A stretch of DNA of 64,000 nucleotides. Source: Rhizobium croatiense (GTDB taxonomy: Bacteria; Pseudomonadota; Alphaproteobacteria; Rhizobiales; Rhizobiaceae). The DNA is taken from positions 62,001 through 126,000 of the forward strand of contig NZ_JAILYJ010000001.1 in the NCBI RefSeq assembly GCF_019793465.1. Reading direction: 5' to 3'. Numbering within the stretch: the stretch's first letter is position 1; each line of letters begins with the position of its first letter. Shown piece after piece: positions 51,541-60,641 of the stretch. The notes beneath the pieces are model-generated. The model worked only from the letters and a program-made list of their open reading frames with translations, did not search any database and was not told where the DNA came from. The translations under genes and the position numbers were made by a program.

Positions 51541-52647
51541 TCAGCGCCTCCCCTGCCCCGAACGGCGGGCAAAAGCCAGGCCGCTTTCGGGATCGAACAG
51601 ATGAACGCGGGCCGGATCGGCATCGATCATGATCCGGTCGCCCTGAACAGGTGCGAAATGGCCGGCTTCATGGATGATGATCTGTTCCTCCTGCCCGGCA
51701 AGATTGCCGTAGACATAGGTCTCGGTGCCGAGGCCCTCGTGATACTGGACGATGAACGGCAGGCCGCTTTCGCTGGAACGGGAGAAATGCGCGGGCCTCA
51801 TGCCGGCAAGCACATCCTGCCCGACGGCAATGCCGTTGGGGTCGACATCACTGACAATCCGGCCGCCGCTGACGACATCGATGACGACGCCGCTGTCGCC
51901 GATGGCGGCGACCTTGCCCTTGATGATGTTCATGCGCGGCGAGCCAAGGAAACCGGCGACGAAGAGATTGCGCGGGTGGTCGAAGAGTTCGAGCGGTGCG
52001 CCGACCTGCTCGACCCGTCCGGCGCGCAGCACGACGATCTTGTCGGCCATGGTCATCGCCTCGACCTGGTCGTGGGTGACATAGATCATCGTCGTCTTGA
52101 TCTCGCGGTGGAGCTTGGTGATCTCTGCCCGGGTCTGGACGCGCAGCGCCGCGTCGAGGTTGGAAAGCGGCTCATCGAACAGGAAAATGTCCGGTTCGCG
52201 CACGATCGCCCGGCCGATCGCCACGCGCTGGCGCTGGCCACCGGAAAGCTGCTTCGGCCGTCGGTCGAGATAGGGTTCGATCGCCAGCATCCTGGCGGCT
52301 TCGGCGATCCGCGCCTCGATTTCGGCGCGCTTGAACTTCAGGTTCTCAAGGCCGAAAGCGAGGTTCTTGCGGACGCTCATATGCGGGTAGAGCGCGTAGG
52401 ACTGGAAGACCATGGCGATCTTGCGCTCGGCCGGCGAAAGGGCGCTGACGTCGCGGCCGCCGATGGCGATTCCGCCCGACGTCACCTCTTCAAGGCCGGC
52501 GATGACGCGCAGCAGGGTTGACTTGCCGCATCCCGACGGGCCGACGAAGACGACGAACTCGCCGTCCTTGATATCGAGTTCGACGTCATGCAGCACTTTG
52601 ACGGAGCCATACGACTTGTTGACGGTGGAAAGTTTCAGTTCTGCCAT
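51541..52647 (-). CDS. UgpC/MsmK-type sugar ABC ATPase
   Basis: A 368-residue ATPase: Walker A GPSGCGKST near 36, QSYALYPHMSVRKNLAFGLE Q-loop region near 82, signature QLSGGQRQR near 133, Walker B FLFDEPLSNLDA near 155, then C-terminal OB-type regulatory repeats (from about 235). Such ATPases often serve more than one CUT1 importer. The start overlaps the end of the GH28 gene by 13 bp, showing tight operon packing. It is the only sugar-type ABC ATPase in the window, although a second permease pair lies at 60745-62545. Confidence 0.95.
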   Translation of the reverse strand: MAELKLSTVNKSYGSVKVLHDVELDIKDGEFVVFVGPSGCGKSTLLRVIAGLEEVTSGGIAIGGRDVSALSPAERKIAMVFQSYALYPHMSVRKNLAFGLENLKFKRAEIEARIAEAARMLAIEPYLDRRPKQLSGGQRQRVAIGRAIVREPDIFLFDEPLSNLDAALRVQTRAEITKLHREIKTTMIYVTHDQVEAMTMADKIVVLRAGRVEQVGAPLELFDHPRNLFVAGFLGSPRMNIIKGKVAAIGDSGVVIDVVSGGRIVSDVDPNGIAVGQDVLAGMRPAHFSRSSESGLPFIVQYHEGLGTETYVYGNLAGQEEQIIIHEAGHFAPVQGDRIMIDADPARVHLFDPESGLAFARRSGQGRR

Positions 52648-53999
52648 GCCCCACTCCCATCGGGTGACGCCGTTTCCATGACGACGTCGTTTTCGTTCCA
52701 GCCTTGCGGCAACGGTGCCGGCCTATTGATCCGCACCTCGTTCATCAATATCCCGGTGACGCCGGCCACATAGGCGGCTGGCATTCCGCCGGGATAGTCC
52801 TGCAGGCCGATCACCCGGCCGTCCTCGCCGCGGGTCCAGGCATTGGCGCGTCCGCCGCCATCGGCCTTCGGCGCGAGATCGGCATTGGTCGGACGCAGGT
52901 CGTAGGTCCGCCCGGTGCCGAGCGGCCCGAGCTGCTGATCGATGGCGATCCGGGCGAGCGACACGTTGCGGATGCCCGCCGGCGCGGCCGCGATGACAGT
53001 GATCGCTCCCTCCATACGGCCGGTCACGTCCTCGACAATGAGATTTTCGACGGCGCCCGCAGGCCGTTCGGCGATACGGTCGACGATGTTGACGGTCAGC
53101 GCCTCGCCCGAACCCCAGAAACCATCCGGTGTTTCCAGGCACTCTACCGCGATACGCGAAAACCTCACATTCGATATCCGGCCGCCGTCGCGGGAGAAGA
53201 TGCCGAGCGCCCTGTTGGAAGACGAAACGCTGCAGTCCTCGAACACGACGTTGCTGACATCGCCATGCGTTTCCGTGCCGATCTTCAGCGCGCAGCTGAG
53301 GCTCTGAACAGCGCAGCGGCGCACGACAATGTTCTCGCATCGTCCGATGGCCACACCGTCAGGCCCGATGCTGGTCTTCAGGCAGATGCCGTCGTCGGCC
53401 GTCGATATGCTGCAATCCTCGATGACGGCGCCGCGGCAGGCGTCGAGCACGATGCCATCGGTATTGGGAAGACGGCGATCGTTTTCGATCGTGACGTTGC
53501 GGACCGAAAGATCGGTGCAGCCGACGAAGTGCAGCGTCCACATCGGCGAGCGGCTGATGGTGATGGAACTGATCTCGACCTCGTCGCAGTCTTCGAAGAC
53601 GACGACGCGCGGACGGAATTCGGCGGGGATGAAGGTGCCGACGCTCTCGTCATCTCCGATGATGAAGCTCTCGCAGCCGGCCTCGATGCGCCCTTCCCCG
53701 GTCAGCCTGATCCGTCGTGCGCCCTTGGCGACGATCATGCCGCGATCGGATTTTTCGGCGATCACCGAAACCGTGGTATGCGTGTAGGCCGCATAGTCGG
53801 GGACGGGACGCAGGACGGCGCCGGCTCCAAGATGCAGATCGACGCCCGAACGGAGCTGGAGCCCCCGGCAGAGGTGGATGCCCGCCAGGAGCTTCAGGCG
53901 TCCGCCGCCGGAGGCTGAAAGAGTGTTGATTGCCGCCTGCAGGCGATCGGTATTATCGCCGTCGAATGCCTCGATCGCGACGCGGGAGGTGGCACTCAT
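52635..53999 (-). CDS. Glycoside hydrolase family 28 (polygalacturonase-like), divergent catalytic site
   Basis: A 454-residue right-handed beta-helix protein without a signal peptide, hence probably cytoplasmic and acting on imported oligosaccharides. The three catalytic aspartates of GH28 are present: Asp181 in LPNTDGIV and Asp202/Asp203 in STADDGICLK. The usual GHG histidine motif is replaced by SCALKIGTET at 235-244, and the RIK motif is not recognisable (SNRALGIFSRDGG). These changes suggest a substrate other than plain polygalacturonan, for example an unsaturated or rhamnogalacturonan-type oligomer. It overlaps GH105 upstream by four bases and the ATPase gene downstream. Confidence 0.85.
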   Translation of the reverse strand: MSATSRVAIEAFDGDNTDRLQAAINTLSASGGGRLKLLAGIHLCRGLQLRSGVDLHLGAGAVLRPVPDYAAYTHTTVSVIAEKSDRGMIVAKGARRIRLTGEGRIEAGCESFIIGDDESVGTFIPAEFRPRVVVFEDCDEVEISSITISRSPMWTLHFVGCTDLSVRNVTIENDRRLPNTDGIVLDACRGAVIEDCSISTADDGICLKTSIGPDGVAIGRCENIVVRRCAVQSLSCALKIGTETHGDVSNVVFEDCSVSSSNRALGIFSRDGGRISNVRFSRIAVECLETPDGFWGSGEALTVNIVDRIAERPAGAVENLIVEDVTGRMEGAITVIAAAPAGIRNVSLARIAIDQQLGPLGTGRTYDLRPTNADLAPKADGGGRANAWTRGEDGRVIGLQDYPGGMPAAYVAGVTGILMNEVRINRPAPLPQGWNENDVVMETASPDGSGAWQN

Positions 54000-55090
54000 T
54001 GGCGTCGGCCGCTCTCGATAAGGACTTCGGTCAGCAGCAGCATGGTCAGCGCCTGGCCATAAGGGGTCGGCAGGTTCGGAATGCGCCGATAGAAGTCGAG
54101 GTCATGGCCCATCGGCGTGCCGTCCGAAACGCCGTGGACGACGCCCTCCTCGTCGATCTGGGCGAGCACGGCCTTCAGCGCGCGCTCCGCATGGACCTTG
54201 TCGCTCTCGCCGAGAATACCGGCATCGATAGCGCGCAAGATGCCGTAGGCAATGCCCGCCGTGGCCGAGGTTTCCAGCGGCGAAGAGGGATCGTCGAGCA
54301 GCGTCGTGAACATGCCGTCGGGCCGCTGATATGCTTTCAGGGAACGCACCTGGCCGACGAGGACGTTCGACAGGAACCGCCGGTCCTTCTCGCCGAGCGT
54401 CGGCACGAGATCGAAGAGTTCGGGAATGGCGACGGTGATCCAGGCATTGCCGCGCGCCCAGAAAGCATTGGCGAAATTGTGCCGGCCGTTGAAGGTCCAG
54501 CCGTGATACCAGAGCCCGCTCACCGGATCGGAGAGATAGCGGGTGTGGATGACGAACTGATAAACGGCCTCGTCGATCCAGTCGTTGCGCTTGCAGAGCA
54601 CGCCGGCGCGCGCCAGGAACAGGCAGGCCATGAACAGCGTGTCGTCCCACAATTCGCCGTCGTTGAGGCGTTCCTTGACGACGTGCTGGAAGCCGCCCTC
54701 TTCGGTCTTCGGCAGCTCCTTGACGAGCCACTCGGCCCAGTCCTCGACGAGGGCGCGGAAATCCGGGCGGTCGACATGCTCGACGAGGATCGCAAGCGGC
54801 AGCATCGGCGCCGTGCTGTTGATCTGGCGCGGCGGCAGGCCGCGGTCGATCTGGGCGCTGTACCAGACGACGAGCTCCTGCAGCGCCTTCTGGTCGTTGG
54901 CGGAGATCGCACGGCGCAGGAAGCCGTAAAGGCCGACGCCGACTTCCCAGTCCCATTCGTCGAACTGGATTCCCGAGGCGGCATTGTCGGTCACGAGGCC
55001 TTCCTTGATGCCCCTGAGCCGGCTGAAAGCCGTCGCCACGCGATCGATCGTCGTCAGGAGAGCGGCGTTGTCGACAGATGCTGTGTTCAT
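53996..55090 (-). CDS. Glycoside hydrolase family 105/88 (unsaturated uronyl hydrolase)
   Basis: A 364-residue (alpha/alpha)6-barrel enzyme, apparently cytoplasmic. Family signatures are ELWDDTLFMACLFLA with the likely catalytic Asp150, GLWYHGWTFNG near 196, and NAFWARGNAWITVAIPEL near 212. GH105 enzymes remove the unsaturated uronic acid left at the non-reducing end by pectate or rhamnogalacturonan lyases, through hydration of the double bond. The ATG has no obvious strong ribosome site and lies 17 bp after the preceding gene. The linkage to GH28 and a CUT1 importer supports a role in pectin-fragment catabolism. Confidence 0.9.
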   Translation of the reverse strand: MNTASVDNAALLTTIDRVATAFSRLRGIKEGLVTDNAASGIQFDEWDWEVGVGLYGFLRRAISANDQKALQELVVWYSAQIDRGLPPRQINSTAPMLPLAILVEHVDRPDFRALVEDWAEWLVKELPKTEEGGFQHVVKERLNDGELWDDTLFMACLFLARAGVLCKRNDWIDEAVYQFVIHTRYLSDPVSGLWYHGWTFNGRHNFANAFWARGNAWITVAIPELFDLVPTLGEKDRRFLSNVLVGQVRSLKAYQRPDGMFTTLLDDPSSPLETSATAGIAYGILRAIDAGILGESDKVHAERALKAVLAQIDEEGVVHGVSDGTPMGHDLDFYRRIPNLPTPYGQALTMLLLTEVLIESGRRQ

Positions 55091-55107
55091 GCTGAAATCC
55101 TATATTC

Positions 55108-57633
55108 TCAGGAGTAAAACGGCCCGTCAGCAGCGGCGCCGGAGGTCGCGCTGTCGTGGGTGAGGATCGGGTGCGGCTGATCATGCGTGAACGGCCGTGG
55201 CTTGCCGGCGATGGAAAGACCGTCGGCATAAGAGAGGGAGAGCGCCGGACCGCCCGGGGGCGTCAGGGAAAGACGCCGAAGTGCGGGATCGAAGGAAACC
55301 GCCGTCTGGGACAGGCGCTCGAGGAAGGCCTTGAAGTCATCGCCATTGCCGCAGGCTGCGATGGCCGCCCAGCCGCAAAGAGGTCCGTAGGAGCGCGCCT
55401 CGCGGCCGGCCGTCGGACCGTCGGTGACGAGCTCCAGGCCGTTCGATGCCCAGAGGGCGGCAAATCCCCGGCCCGACTGGGCAATCAGCCACTTGTCTTC
55501 GACGATCAGATCGTCGAGGCCGTCGCGGCCGATATAGGCATGCGTCCAAGCGTGCCGTGCGTCCCCAGTGTCCTCGATCAGCAGGGCGACATCGCGATGC
55601 TGGGCGACGCGCGGCAGGATGCCGTTTCCGGCCCAGTAGGACGGTCTTTGATTGCCCCACGGATCGTCTTCGCCGGGATGGTTGACCCACAGCCTCGCCA
55701 TCGGATGGCCGGTCAGCCGGATATCCAGAACATGCTGCTGGTGCCCTTTCCGGCCGGTCTTGTGATCGACGACCGTCGAAAGCTGCGCGGCCTCGTTCTT
55801 GAAAAGCACGAGCTTTCCGCTCTCCAGCCCCTGGCTGTAACGCGCCTCGACGCTCCTTCCCCGCGACAGCGAAGCCAGCTCAACGAGATCGGCCGGCGGC
55901 TCATAATCGCCGGCGCAGAACATCGTCAGCGCCGCAACGCCGTTGTTCAGCCAGCCGGTGCCGAAGGCGACCTGGGCGAAGGGTGCAAGCTCGGTCAGCG
56001 GACCGGCGCGCAGCTCCTTGTCGTAAGCGCGCCCCTGGGAGCCGGCGGGAACGCCTGCTAGCGTGTGGAGCGCGATCATGCGGAAGATGAGGTCGATCTG
56101 GCCGCGGGCGCGATCGGCGATCCCGCTCTCCGCCCAGCGCTCCAGCGCCAGGAGTCCGATGAAATCGATCGGGTAATAGGCGGCCGAATTCCACTCCGCC
56201 AGGCCATGCGCCTCGACGCTGTCGAACCAGCGCCCGAGCCGCTCGACGGCGAGTTCCGCCTGCTGCCGTCCCGTGCGGCCCGAGGCCGAAAAGATCGCGT
56301 CCGGCAAGAGAAGCCCGGCCAAAAGCTGGCTCGTATGGAAGCAGAGCACATGGTTCTCGCTCCAGAACCACATCGCGTCATTGCCCGGCTCGTCGACCCA
56401 GTAGCGGTAGGAAAGGACGGAATGGCGGATGCGTTCGACCGTCGCCTCCGGCATCCGTTTGCCATAGGCGCCGAGGAGCCACAGGAGCGGCACCATGATG
56501 AAATCGGAGCAATCCTCGCGCGCATCGATGGAGGCGAGCGTCGCGTCGATGATGCGGTCGAAGCTTTCCTGGTCGAGATGGCCGGTTTCCATCATCGCGA
56601 TCAGCCGCCCGGCGCGGTTGGCGCCGAAGCGGGCGCTATATTCCAGCGCCTGGCGCTTGCGGGCGGCAAGCGATGCCTCTTCAGGCAATGGCGAGATGCT
56701 GCTCATGAAGGCGGCATCGATGACGCGGGTGACGGAGCCAGGACCGGAGCCGATCGTCATGTGGATGCCATGATAACCGTCGGCAATGCCGCAGACATCC
56801 TCGGCGATCAGACGGCTCTGATGGGCACGCAGCGTTAGTTTCGCATGGGCGAGAACCGGCCGCTCGTGGCCGTGGCCGACGACCTTGATCTCCACCGGCA
56901 GATCCCGCTCGGGCGCCGTGTCGAAGATGATCTCCAGCGGCTGCTCCACGAAGACGTCGCGGGCCGGGCGCACGCCGCGCGAAAGCGCTTCCAGTTCGCG
57001 CACCTCGTCCTGATCGAGTGCTACCGGCAGCAGGACCGAGAGCGGCTCCTTGTCCAGCATTTCGAGTTCGAAGAACCAGGTCGTATCGCGTTCGGCGAGA
57101 TCTTCGGTATGGACGAGAATCTCGTTGTCGCCGGCGTCGAGCGACAGCGCGATCTCGGTTGCGCTCTCAGTGTTGCGCTTGAACGGCTCGAAACGCACAG
57201 CCTCCTGGCCGTTGACCCATATGCGAACGCCGCCGCAGGTCTTGAGCGCGAGATTGAGCCGGCGCGGCGCGTCCGTCCTGAATGTGCCCTTCAGCCATCG
57301 GCTGACATGCGTCGGCACATGCCAGAAGCTGGTGAATTCGACACGGCGGTTCGAGCCGGGAAGATAGAGGCTTTCGGTCGGCCAGGAAGTGTCGGGGGCT
57401 AGTTCGCGGCCGACCATGGTGGACCAGAAGGCCTTGCGGCACGGCAGGTCGCCGACATCGACGAAACCGTTGATGAAACGATAGTTCACGCGATCATCTT
57501 CGGCCGGGGCCGGTTCGCCGGGAAAATAGCGCTCGATGAGGGCGGAGACGGCCCATGCCGTGATCGTCTGCCCCTCGGCGACGCTGTAGGCTGGCGCCGT
57601 GTCGTCCGGCTGCTTGATACTTTCCGTTTTCAC
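55108..57633 (-). CDS. Uncharacterised large protein of the pectin-type operon (841 aa)
   Basis: First gene of the operon. I do not recognise its family. GTG at 57633 is chosen because GGAGGAGG lies eight bases upstream. There is no signal peptide, so it is probably cytoplasmic. About residues 90-220 look like a beta-sandwich (LNLALKTCGGVRIWVNGQEAVRF, positions about 125-147). The central third is helical with paired aromatic motifs (MWFWSENHVLCFHTSQLLAG near 422, WNSAAYYPIDFIGLLALERW near 483) reminiscent of an (alpha/alpha) barrel. The last third is beta-rich with WVNHPGEDDPWGNQRPSYWAG. The layout resembles polysaccharide lyases or helical-barrel hydrolases with accessory sandwiches, so a carbohydrate-active role is inferred. 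Confidence 0.8.
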   Translation of the reverse strand: MKTESIKQPDDTAPAYSVAEGQTITAWAVSALIERYFPGEPAPAEDDRVNYRFINGFVDVGDLPCRKAFWSTMVGRELAPDTSWPTESLYLPGSNRRVEFTSFWHVPTHVSRWLKGTFRTDAPRRLNLALKTCGGVRIWVNGQEAVRFEPFKRNTESATEIALSLDAGDNEILVHTEDLAERDTTWFFELEMLDKEPLSVLLPVALDQDEVRELEALSRGVRPARDVFVEQPLEIIFDTAPERDLPVEIKVVGHGHERPVLAHAKLTLRAHQSRLIAEDVCGIADGYHGIHMTIGSGPGSVTRVIDAAFMSSISPLPEEASLAARKRQALEYSARFGANRAGRLIAMMETGHLDQESFDRIIDATLASIDAREDCSDFIMVPLLWLLGAYGKRMPEATVERIRHSVLSYRYWVDEPGNDAMWFWSENHVLCFHTSQLLAGLLLPDAIFSASGRTGRQQAELAVERLGRWFDSVEAHGLAEWNSAAYYPIDFIGLLALERWAESGIADRARGQIDLIFRMIALHTLAGVPAGSQGRAYDKELRAGPLTELAPFAQVAFGTGWLNNGVAALTMFCAGDYEPPADLVELASLSRGRSVEARYSQGLESGKLVLFKNEAAQLSTVVDHKTGRKGHQQHVLDIRLTGHPMARLWVNHPGEDDPWGNQRPSYWAGNGILPRVAQHRDVALLIEDTGDARHAWTHAYIGRDGLDDLIVEDKWLIAQSGRGFAALWASNGLELVTDGPTAGREARSYGPLCGWAAIAACGNGDDFKAFLERLSQTAVSFDPALRRLSLTPPGGPALSLSYADGLSIAGKPRPFTHDQPHPILTHDSATSGAAADGPFYS

Positions 57634-57655
57634 AGATCGCCTCCTCCGCAATCCT

Positions 57656-57671
57656 ATGAAAATATTTTCAT
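57656..57671. promoter_or_regulatory. 16-bp perfect palindrome (LacI-type operator) before the 841-aa gene
   Basis: ATGAAAATATTTTCAT is a perfect 16-bp palindrome ending 23 bp before the GTG of the divergent catabolic operon. The A/T-flanked TGAAA...TTTCA form is common among LacI-family operators. Confidence 0.65.
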
Positions 57672-57736
57672 TAGGTGATTTTGGCGCGTTATTTCTGAAA
57701 ATTGCTCAAAAACATCGCTATTCGCTTAGAAAATAG

Positions 57737-57765
57737 CTTGACGGCACGAATGTCAAGTATATGAA
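57737..57765 (+). promoter_or_regulatory. Possible housekeeping promoter of the binding-protein gene
   Basis: CTTGAC at 57737-57742 and TATGAA at 57760-57765 with a 17-bp spacer resemble the rhizobial CTTGAC-N17-CTATAT consensus. A start near 57772 would place the downstream palindrome in the leader, suiting a roadblock repressor. Confidence 0.4.
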
Positions 57766-57796
57766 ATTCACTTATCGATGGCTGATGCCGCGATTG

Positions 57797-57812
57797 ATGA
57801 AAATGTTTTCAT
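57797..57812. promoter_or_regulatory. 16-bp palindrome (LacI-type operator) before the binding-protein gene
   Basis: ATGAAAATGTTTTCAT differs from the upstream site by one base at the centre and retains all seven arm pairs. It ends directly before the GGGAGG ribosome site of the binding-protein gene, so an occupied site would block both elongation and initiation of translation. Confidence 0.65.
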
Positions 57813-57824
57813 GGGAGGATGAAA

Positions 57825-59111
57825 ATGAAAACCTATCTCTCAGGGGCTTTCGCACTGGCGCTGGCCACAGTTTCTTTCGCCTGGTCCAGCGTGGCCATGG
57901 CTGAAACCCAGACGATCACCTTTCTCTTCACCGACGACGACCAGGCTTACGTCGAGCGGATGGAAGCGTTGAGCAAGGAATTCGAGACTGCGCATCCCGA
58001 CATCAAGGTGAACTTCGTCTCCTCAGGTTATGATGCCGTCGCCAAGCAGCTGCCGGTGCAGCTCGCCATCGGCGAAGGTCCCGACATCGCCAAGATCACC
58101 GACTGGCAGCTGGCGCCCTATTACCTCGACATGCGCCCGCTGATGAAAGACCCGGACGGTTTCGCCAAGCTGCACGGCGATAGCCTGAACACGCTTCGTT
58201 TCCCCGGCGTCAACGATCCGAACTCGATCAACGGCTATGTCGCCTCGCAGACCTTCAATTTGCCCTTCGTCAACAAGACGCTCTTCGAACAGGCGAAAGA
58301 ACCGCTTCCGAAGCCGACCGCCACGCTGAAGGAGATCGTCGAAGCCTCCGCGCGTGTTGCCAAGGCGACCGGCGCCCAGATCCCCTTCACGATGGACCGC
58401 TCGGGCCACCGCTTCTCCGGCGCTGCCTTCTCCTACGGCTCGAACTACGTCAAGGACGGCAAGTTCTCCTTCCCGGACGATGCCGCCAAGCGCTACATCA
58501 CCGATCTCTACAACTGGACAAAGGACGGCTCTTTCCCGAAGGAAATGTGGGGGGCTGCCGGCGGAACCCAGTACAAAAACATGGGTGACGAGTTCGTCAA
58601 CGGCAACGTCGTGACCTATCTCGCCGGCAACTGGATGGTCAATCCGTTCCAGAAGAAGATCGGCGACGCCTTCGACTGGACGGCGATCAGCGCGCCCTGC
58701 GGCGATGCGGGCTGCTATGCGATGCCTGGTGGTACCGCGATCGTCGGCTTCAAGCGCACCAAGCATCCTGAGGCAGTCGCCGCTTTCATCGAGTTCCTCG
58801 GTTCGGAAAAGATCCAGCGTGAAATCGCCGAAAACTACGTCATCCTGACCGGCGCCGACATCAAGGATCCGCAGTACAAGCTCGAGAGCCAGAATGCCAA
58901 GGACGCCATGGCCGTCTTCCTTTCGGCCCGCAACAGCGCGCCGAAGGCAGCCCGCGACCTCGAACGCCTGAAGGGCTCGTCCGCCATCTATCAGCTCATC
59001 GTCCAGCGGATGAGCCAGCTGATCGTCGGCGAACTTTCCCTAGAAGACACGTTCAAGGCGATAAGCGCGGACGTCGACAAGGTCAACGTGGCGCTCGCCG
59101 CTAACAAGTAA
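57825..59111 (+). CDS. CUT1 ABC importer, extracellular solute-binding protein (family 1)
   Basis: A 428-residue periplasmic receptor with a signal peptide ending SVAMAE (about residue 26) and the family 1 (MalE-like) pattern: ITFLFTDDDQAYVERMEALSKEFE at the start, ASQTFNLPFVNKTLFEQA near residue 142, and NGNVVTYLAGNWMVN near 265. The ATG at 57825 is preferred to the one at 57819 because GGGAGG (57813-57818) lies six bases before it and would abut the other. It is divergent from the catabolic operon, whose ATPase and permeases it presumably serves. The substrate is inferred to be a pectin-derived oligosaccharide. A strong terminator follows. Confidence 0.92.
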   Translation: MKTYLSGAFALALATVSFAWSSVAMAETQTITFLFTDDDQAYVERMEALSKEFETAHPDIKVNFVSSGYDAVAKQLPVQLAIGEGPDIAKITDWQLAPYYLDMRPLMKDPDGFAKLHGDSLNTLRFPGVNDPNSINGYVASQTFNLPFVNKTLFEQAKEPLPKPTATLKEIVEASARVAKATGAQIPFTMDRSGHRFSGAAFSYGSNYVKDGKFSFPDDAAKRYITDLYNWTKDGSFPKEMWGAAGGTQYKNMGDEFVNGNVVTYLAGNWMVNPFQKKIGDAFDWTAISAPCGDAGCYAMPGGTAIVGFKRTKHPEAVAAFIEFLGSEKIQREIAENYVILTGADIKDPQYKLESQNAKDAMAVFLSARNSAPKAARDLERLKGSSAIYQLIVQRMSQLIVGELSLEDTFKAISADVDKVNVALAANK

Positions 59112-59146
59112 CCGGCCGCGCCTGTCTCCCACAGATTGCGCGCTGC

Positions 59147-59187
59147 ATCAGCCACGGCCTCGCAACAGGCCGTGGCTGATCGTTTTT
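59147..59187 (+). terminator. Rho-independent terminator of the binding-protein gene
   Basis: A perfect 14-bp stem (ATCAGCCACGGCCT / AGGCCGTGGCTGAT) with a six-base loop, followed within two bases by five T residues. It isolates the binding-protein transcript from the DUF3422 gene. Confidence 0.9.
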
Positions 59188-59373
59188 GCCCCTCTGACGA
59201 TCAGGTACCCGCCGCGGCAGATCGGCGCGGATAGGAGGGATGGTTCTTTGCCGTCGTGACACGGACTTCGCGAGCGGCTATAGCCGTGTCGGCCTGCGCG
59301 GCGCGCCGGCGTCAGGCTCAACTTACTGAAGCTGGCAAACCGGCGGCAGTCCAGCCCATTGAGGTGCATCTCC

Positions 59374-60636
59374 ATGCCACTCGGCTCCGAGCATCCGCTG
59401 CGAAGGGAACTTCACAACGAGCTCCATGCGCGCCCGTCGCTTTATTTCGATGGCGATACCGATGTCTGGCACATCGCCATCGTCGGCGAGAACGGCCCTC
59501 CTTCGCTGCCGGATTCCCTGCCGGGACTGGAAGATGTGACCACAACCGGCGAGGGCAACCACGGCATCGGCCGCGTCGGCGACGGCCGGCTGAAATGGGA
59601 AGCCCATACCGAGTTCCTCACCCTCACTTTCGTCGTGCCGGCATCGGCCGAACCCGGCAGCAACCCGCCGGAAGCCTTTCGAGCCTGCTGCAGCCGGATT
59701 GGCGGCAAGATCATCGCCGCCGTGCGCGTGCTGGTGCGTGACGAAAAGGACGGGCGCATCCTGGAAAAACCCAAGCTCGACTATGTCGCTTCGCGGGTCG
59801 GCGGCGGCGACGCCGAGGTGCATTCGAACTTTCGACTGACCGATGGCGGGTTCCTCGAGTTCCTGTTCTTCAACCGCAACCTCAACGCCTATCGCACCGG
59901 CCGCATGGTCCGGCGTTTCCTGGAAATCGAGACATATCGGATGATGGCGCTGCTTGCGTTGCCGATGGCGCGCGAGACCGTGTCGAAGCTTTCCGCCTTC
60001 GACCAGCGCCTCGATCTCCTGATCGTCCATATGCAGAGCGCTGTCAAAGTCGACAAGGCGCTGCTGTCCGAGGTGACCAGGCTCTCCTCCGATGTGCTCA
60101 ACTTCTCGGCGCTTGCCCGCCACCGCTTCGGCGCGACGAAAGCCTACGCCGAGATCGTGGCGAGCAGGCTGTCGGAGCTTCGTGAAGAGCGGGTCGAGCA
60201 AAGACAAAGGCTGGGTACGTTCATCGACCGGCGCTTCCAACCGGCTGTCCGCTCGGTCTATGCGGCAGAACGGCGCCTCGACGAACTGGCCGAACGCGTC
60301 AGCCTGGCCGGAGACCTGCTCAGAACCACCGTGCAGGTTCAGCTCGAAGATCAGAACGCCTCACTGCTGACCTCGATGGAAGAGCGGGCGCGCATCCAGG
60401 TGCATATCCAGCAGGCGGTCGAAGGCTTCTCGGTCATCGCCATCACCTATTATACCGTCGGCCTGGCGAAGATATGCCTCGAGAGCATCTCCGCACTGGG
60501 TGTCGATCCGCATGTGACGAAGCTCGCCGTTCTCGGAGCCATCCCGCTCGTGCTCTTCGCCGTCTGGACCGCGGTTCGCCATGTCCGCAAAAGCATCACG
60601 GGCACGCCGCACGTTCCGACAGCCGCAAGCCACTGA
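59374..60636 (+). CDS. DUF3422-family protein
   Basis: A 420-residue protein of unknown function recognised by its N-terminal HPLRRELHNELHARPSLYF and the central FNRNLNAYRTGRMVRRFLEIETYRMMALLALP blocks (positions about 165-196). A long helical segment (about 200-350) is followed by two C-terminal hydrophobic helices (VIAITYYTVGLAKICL and VLGAIPLVLFAVWTAV), so it is probably anchored in the inner membrane with the bulk in the cytoplasm. The ATG at 59374 has GAGG nine bases upstream; the TTG at 59359 is less likely. It is a stand-alone gene with its own terminator. Nothing links it to the flanking sugar transporters except position. Confidence 0.85.
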   Translation: MPLGSEHPLRRELHNELHARPSLYFDGDTDVWHIAIVGENGPPSLPDSLPGLEDVTTTGEGNHGIGRVGDGRLKWEAHTEFLTLTFVVPASAEPGSNPPEAFRACCSRIGGKIIAAVRVLVRDEKDGRILEKPKLDYVASRVGGGDAEVHSNFRLTDGGFLEFLFFNRNLNAYRTGRMVRRFLEIETYRMMALLALPMARETVSKLSAFDQRLDLLIVHMQSAVKVDKALLSEVTRLSSDVLNFSALARHRFGATKAYAEIVASRLSELREERVEQRQRLGTFIDRRFQPAVRSVYAAERRLDELAERVSLAGDLLRTTVQVQLEDQNASLLTSMEERARIQVHIQQAVEGFSVIAITYYTVGLAKICLESISALGVDPHVTKLAVLGAIPLVLFAVWTAVRHVRKSITGTPHVPTAASH

Positions 60637-60641
60637 GACGA

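Noticed and set aside
59231..59373. ACACGG/CCGTGT repeat and open frames before the DUF3422 gene
   Set aside because: The arms are only six bases with a long loop, and the frames have no ribosome site. The region is best read as a short 5' intergenic stretch.
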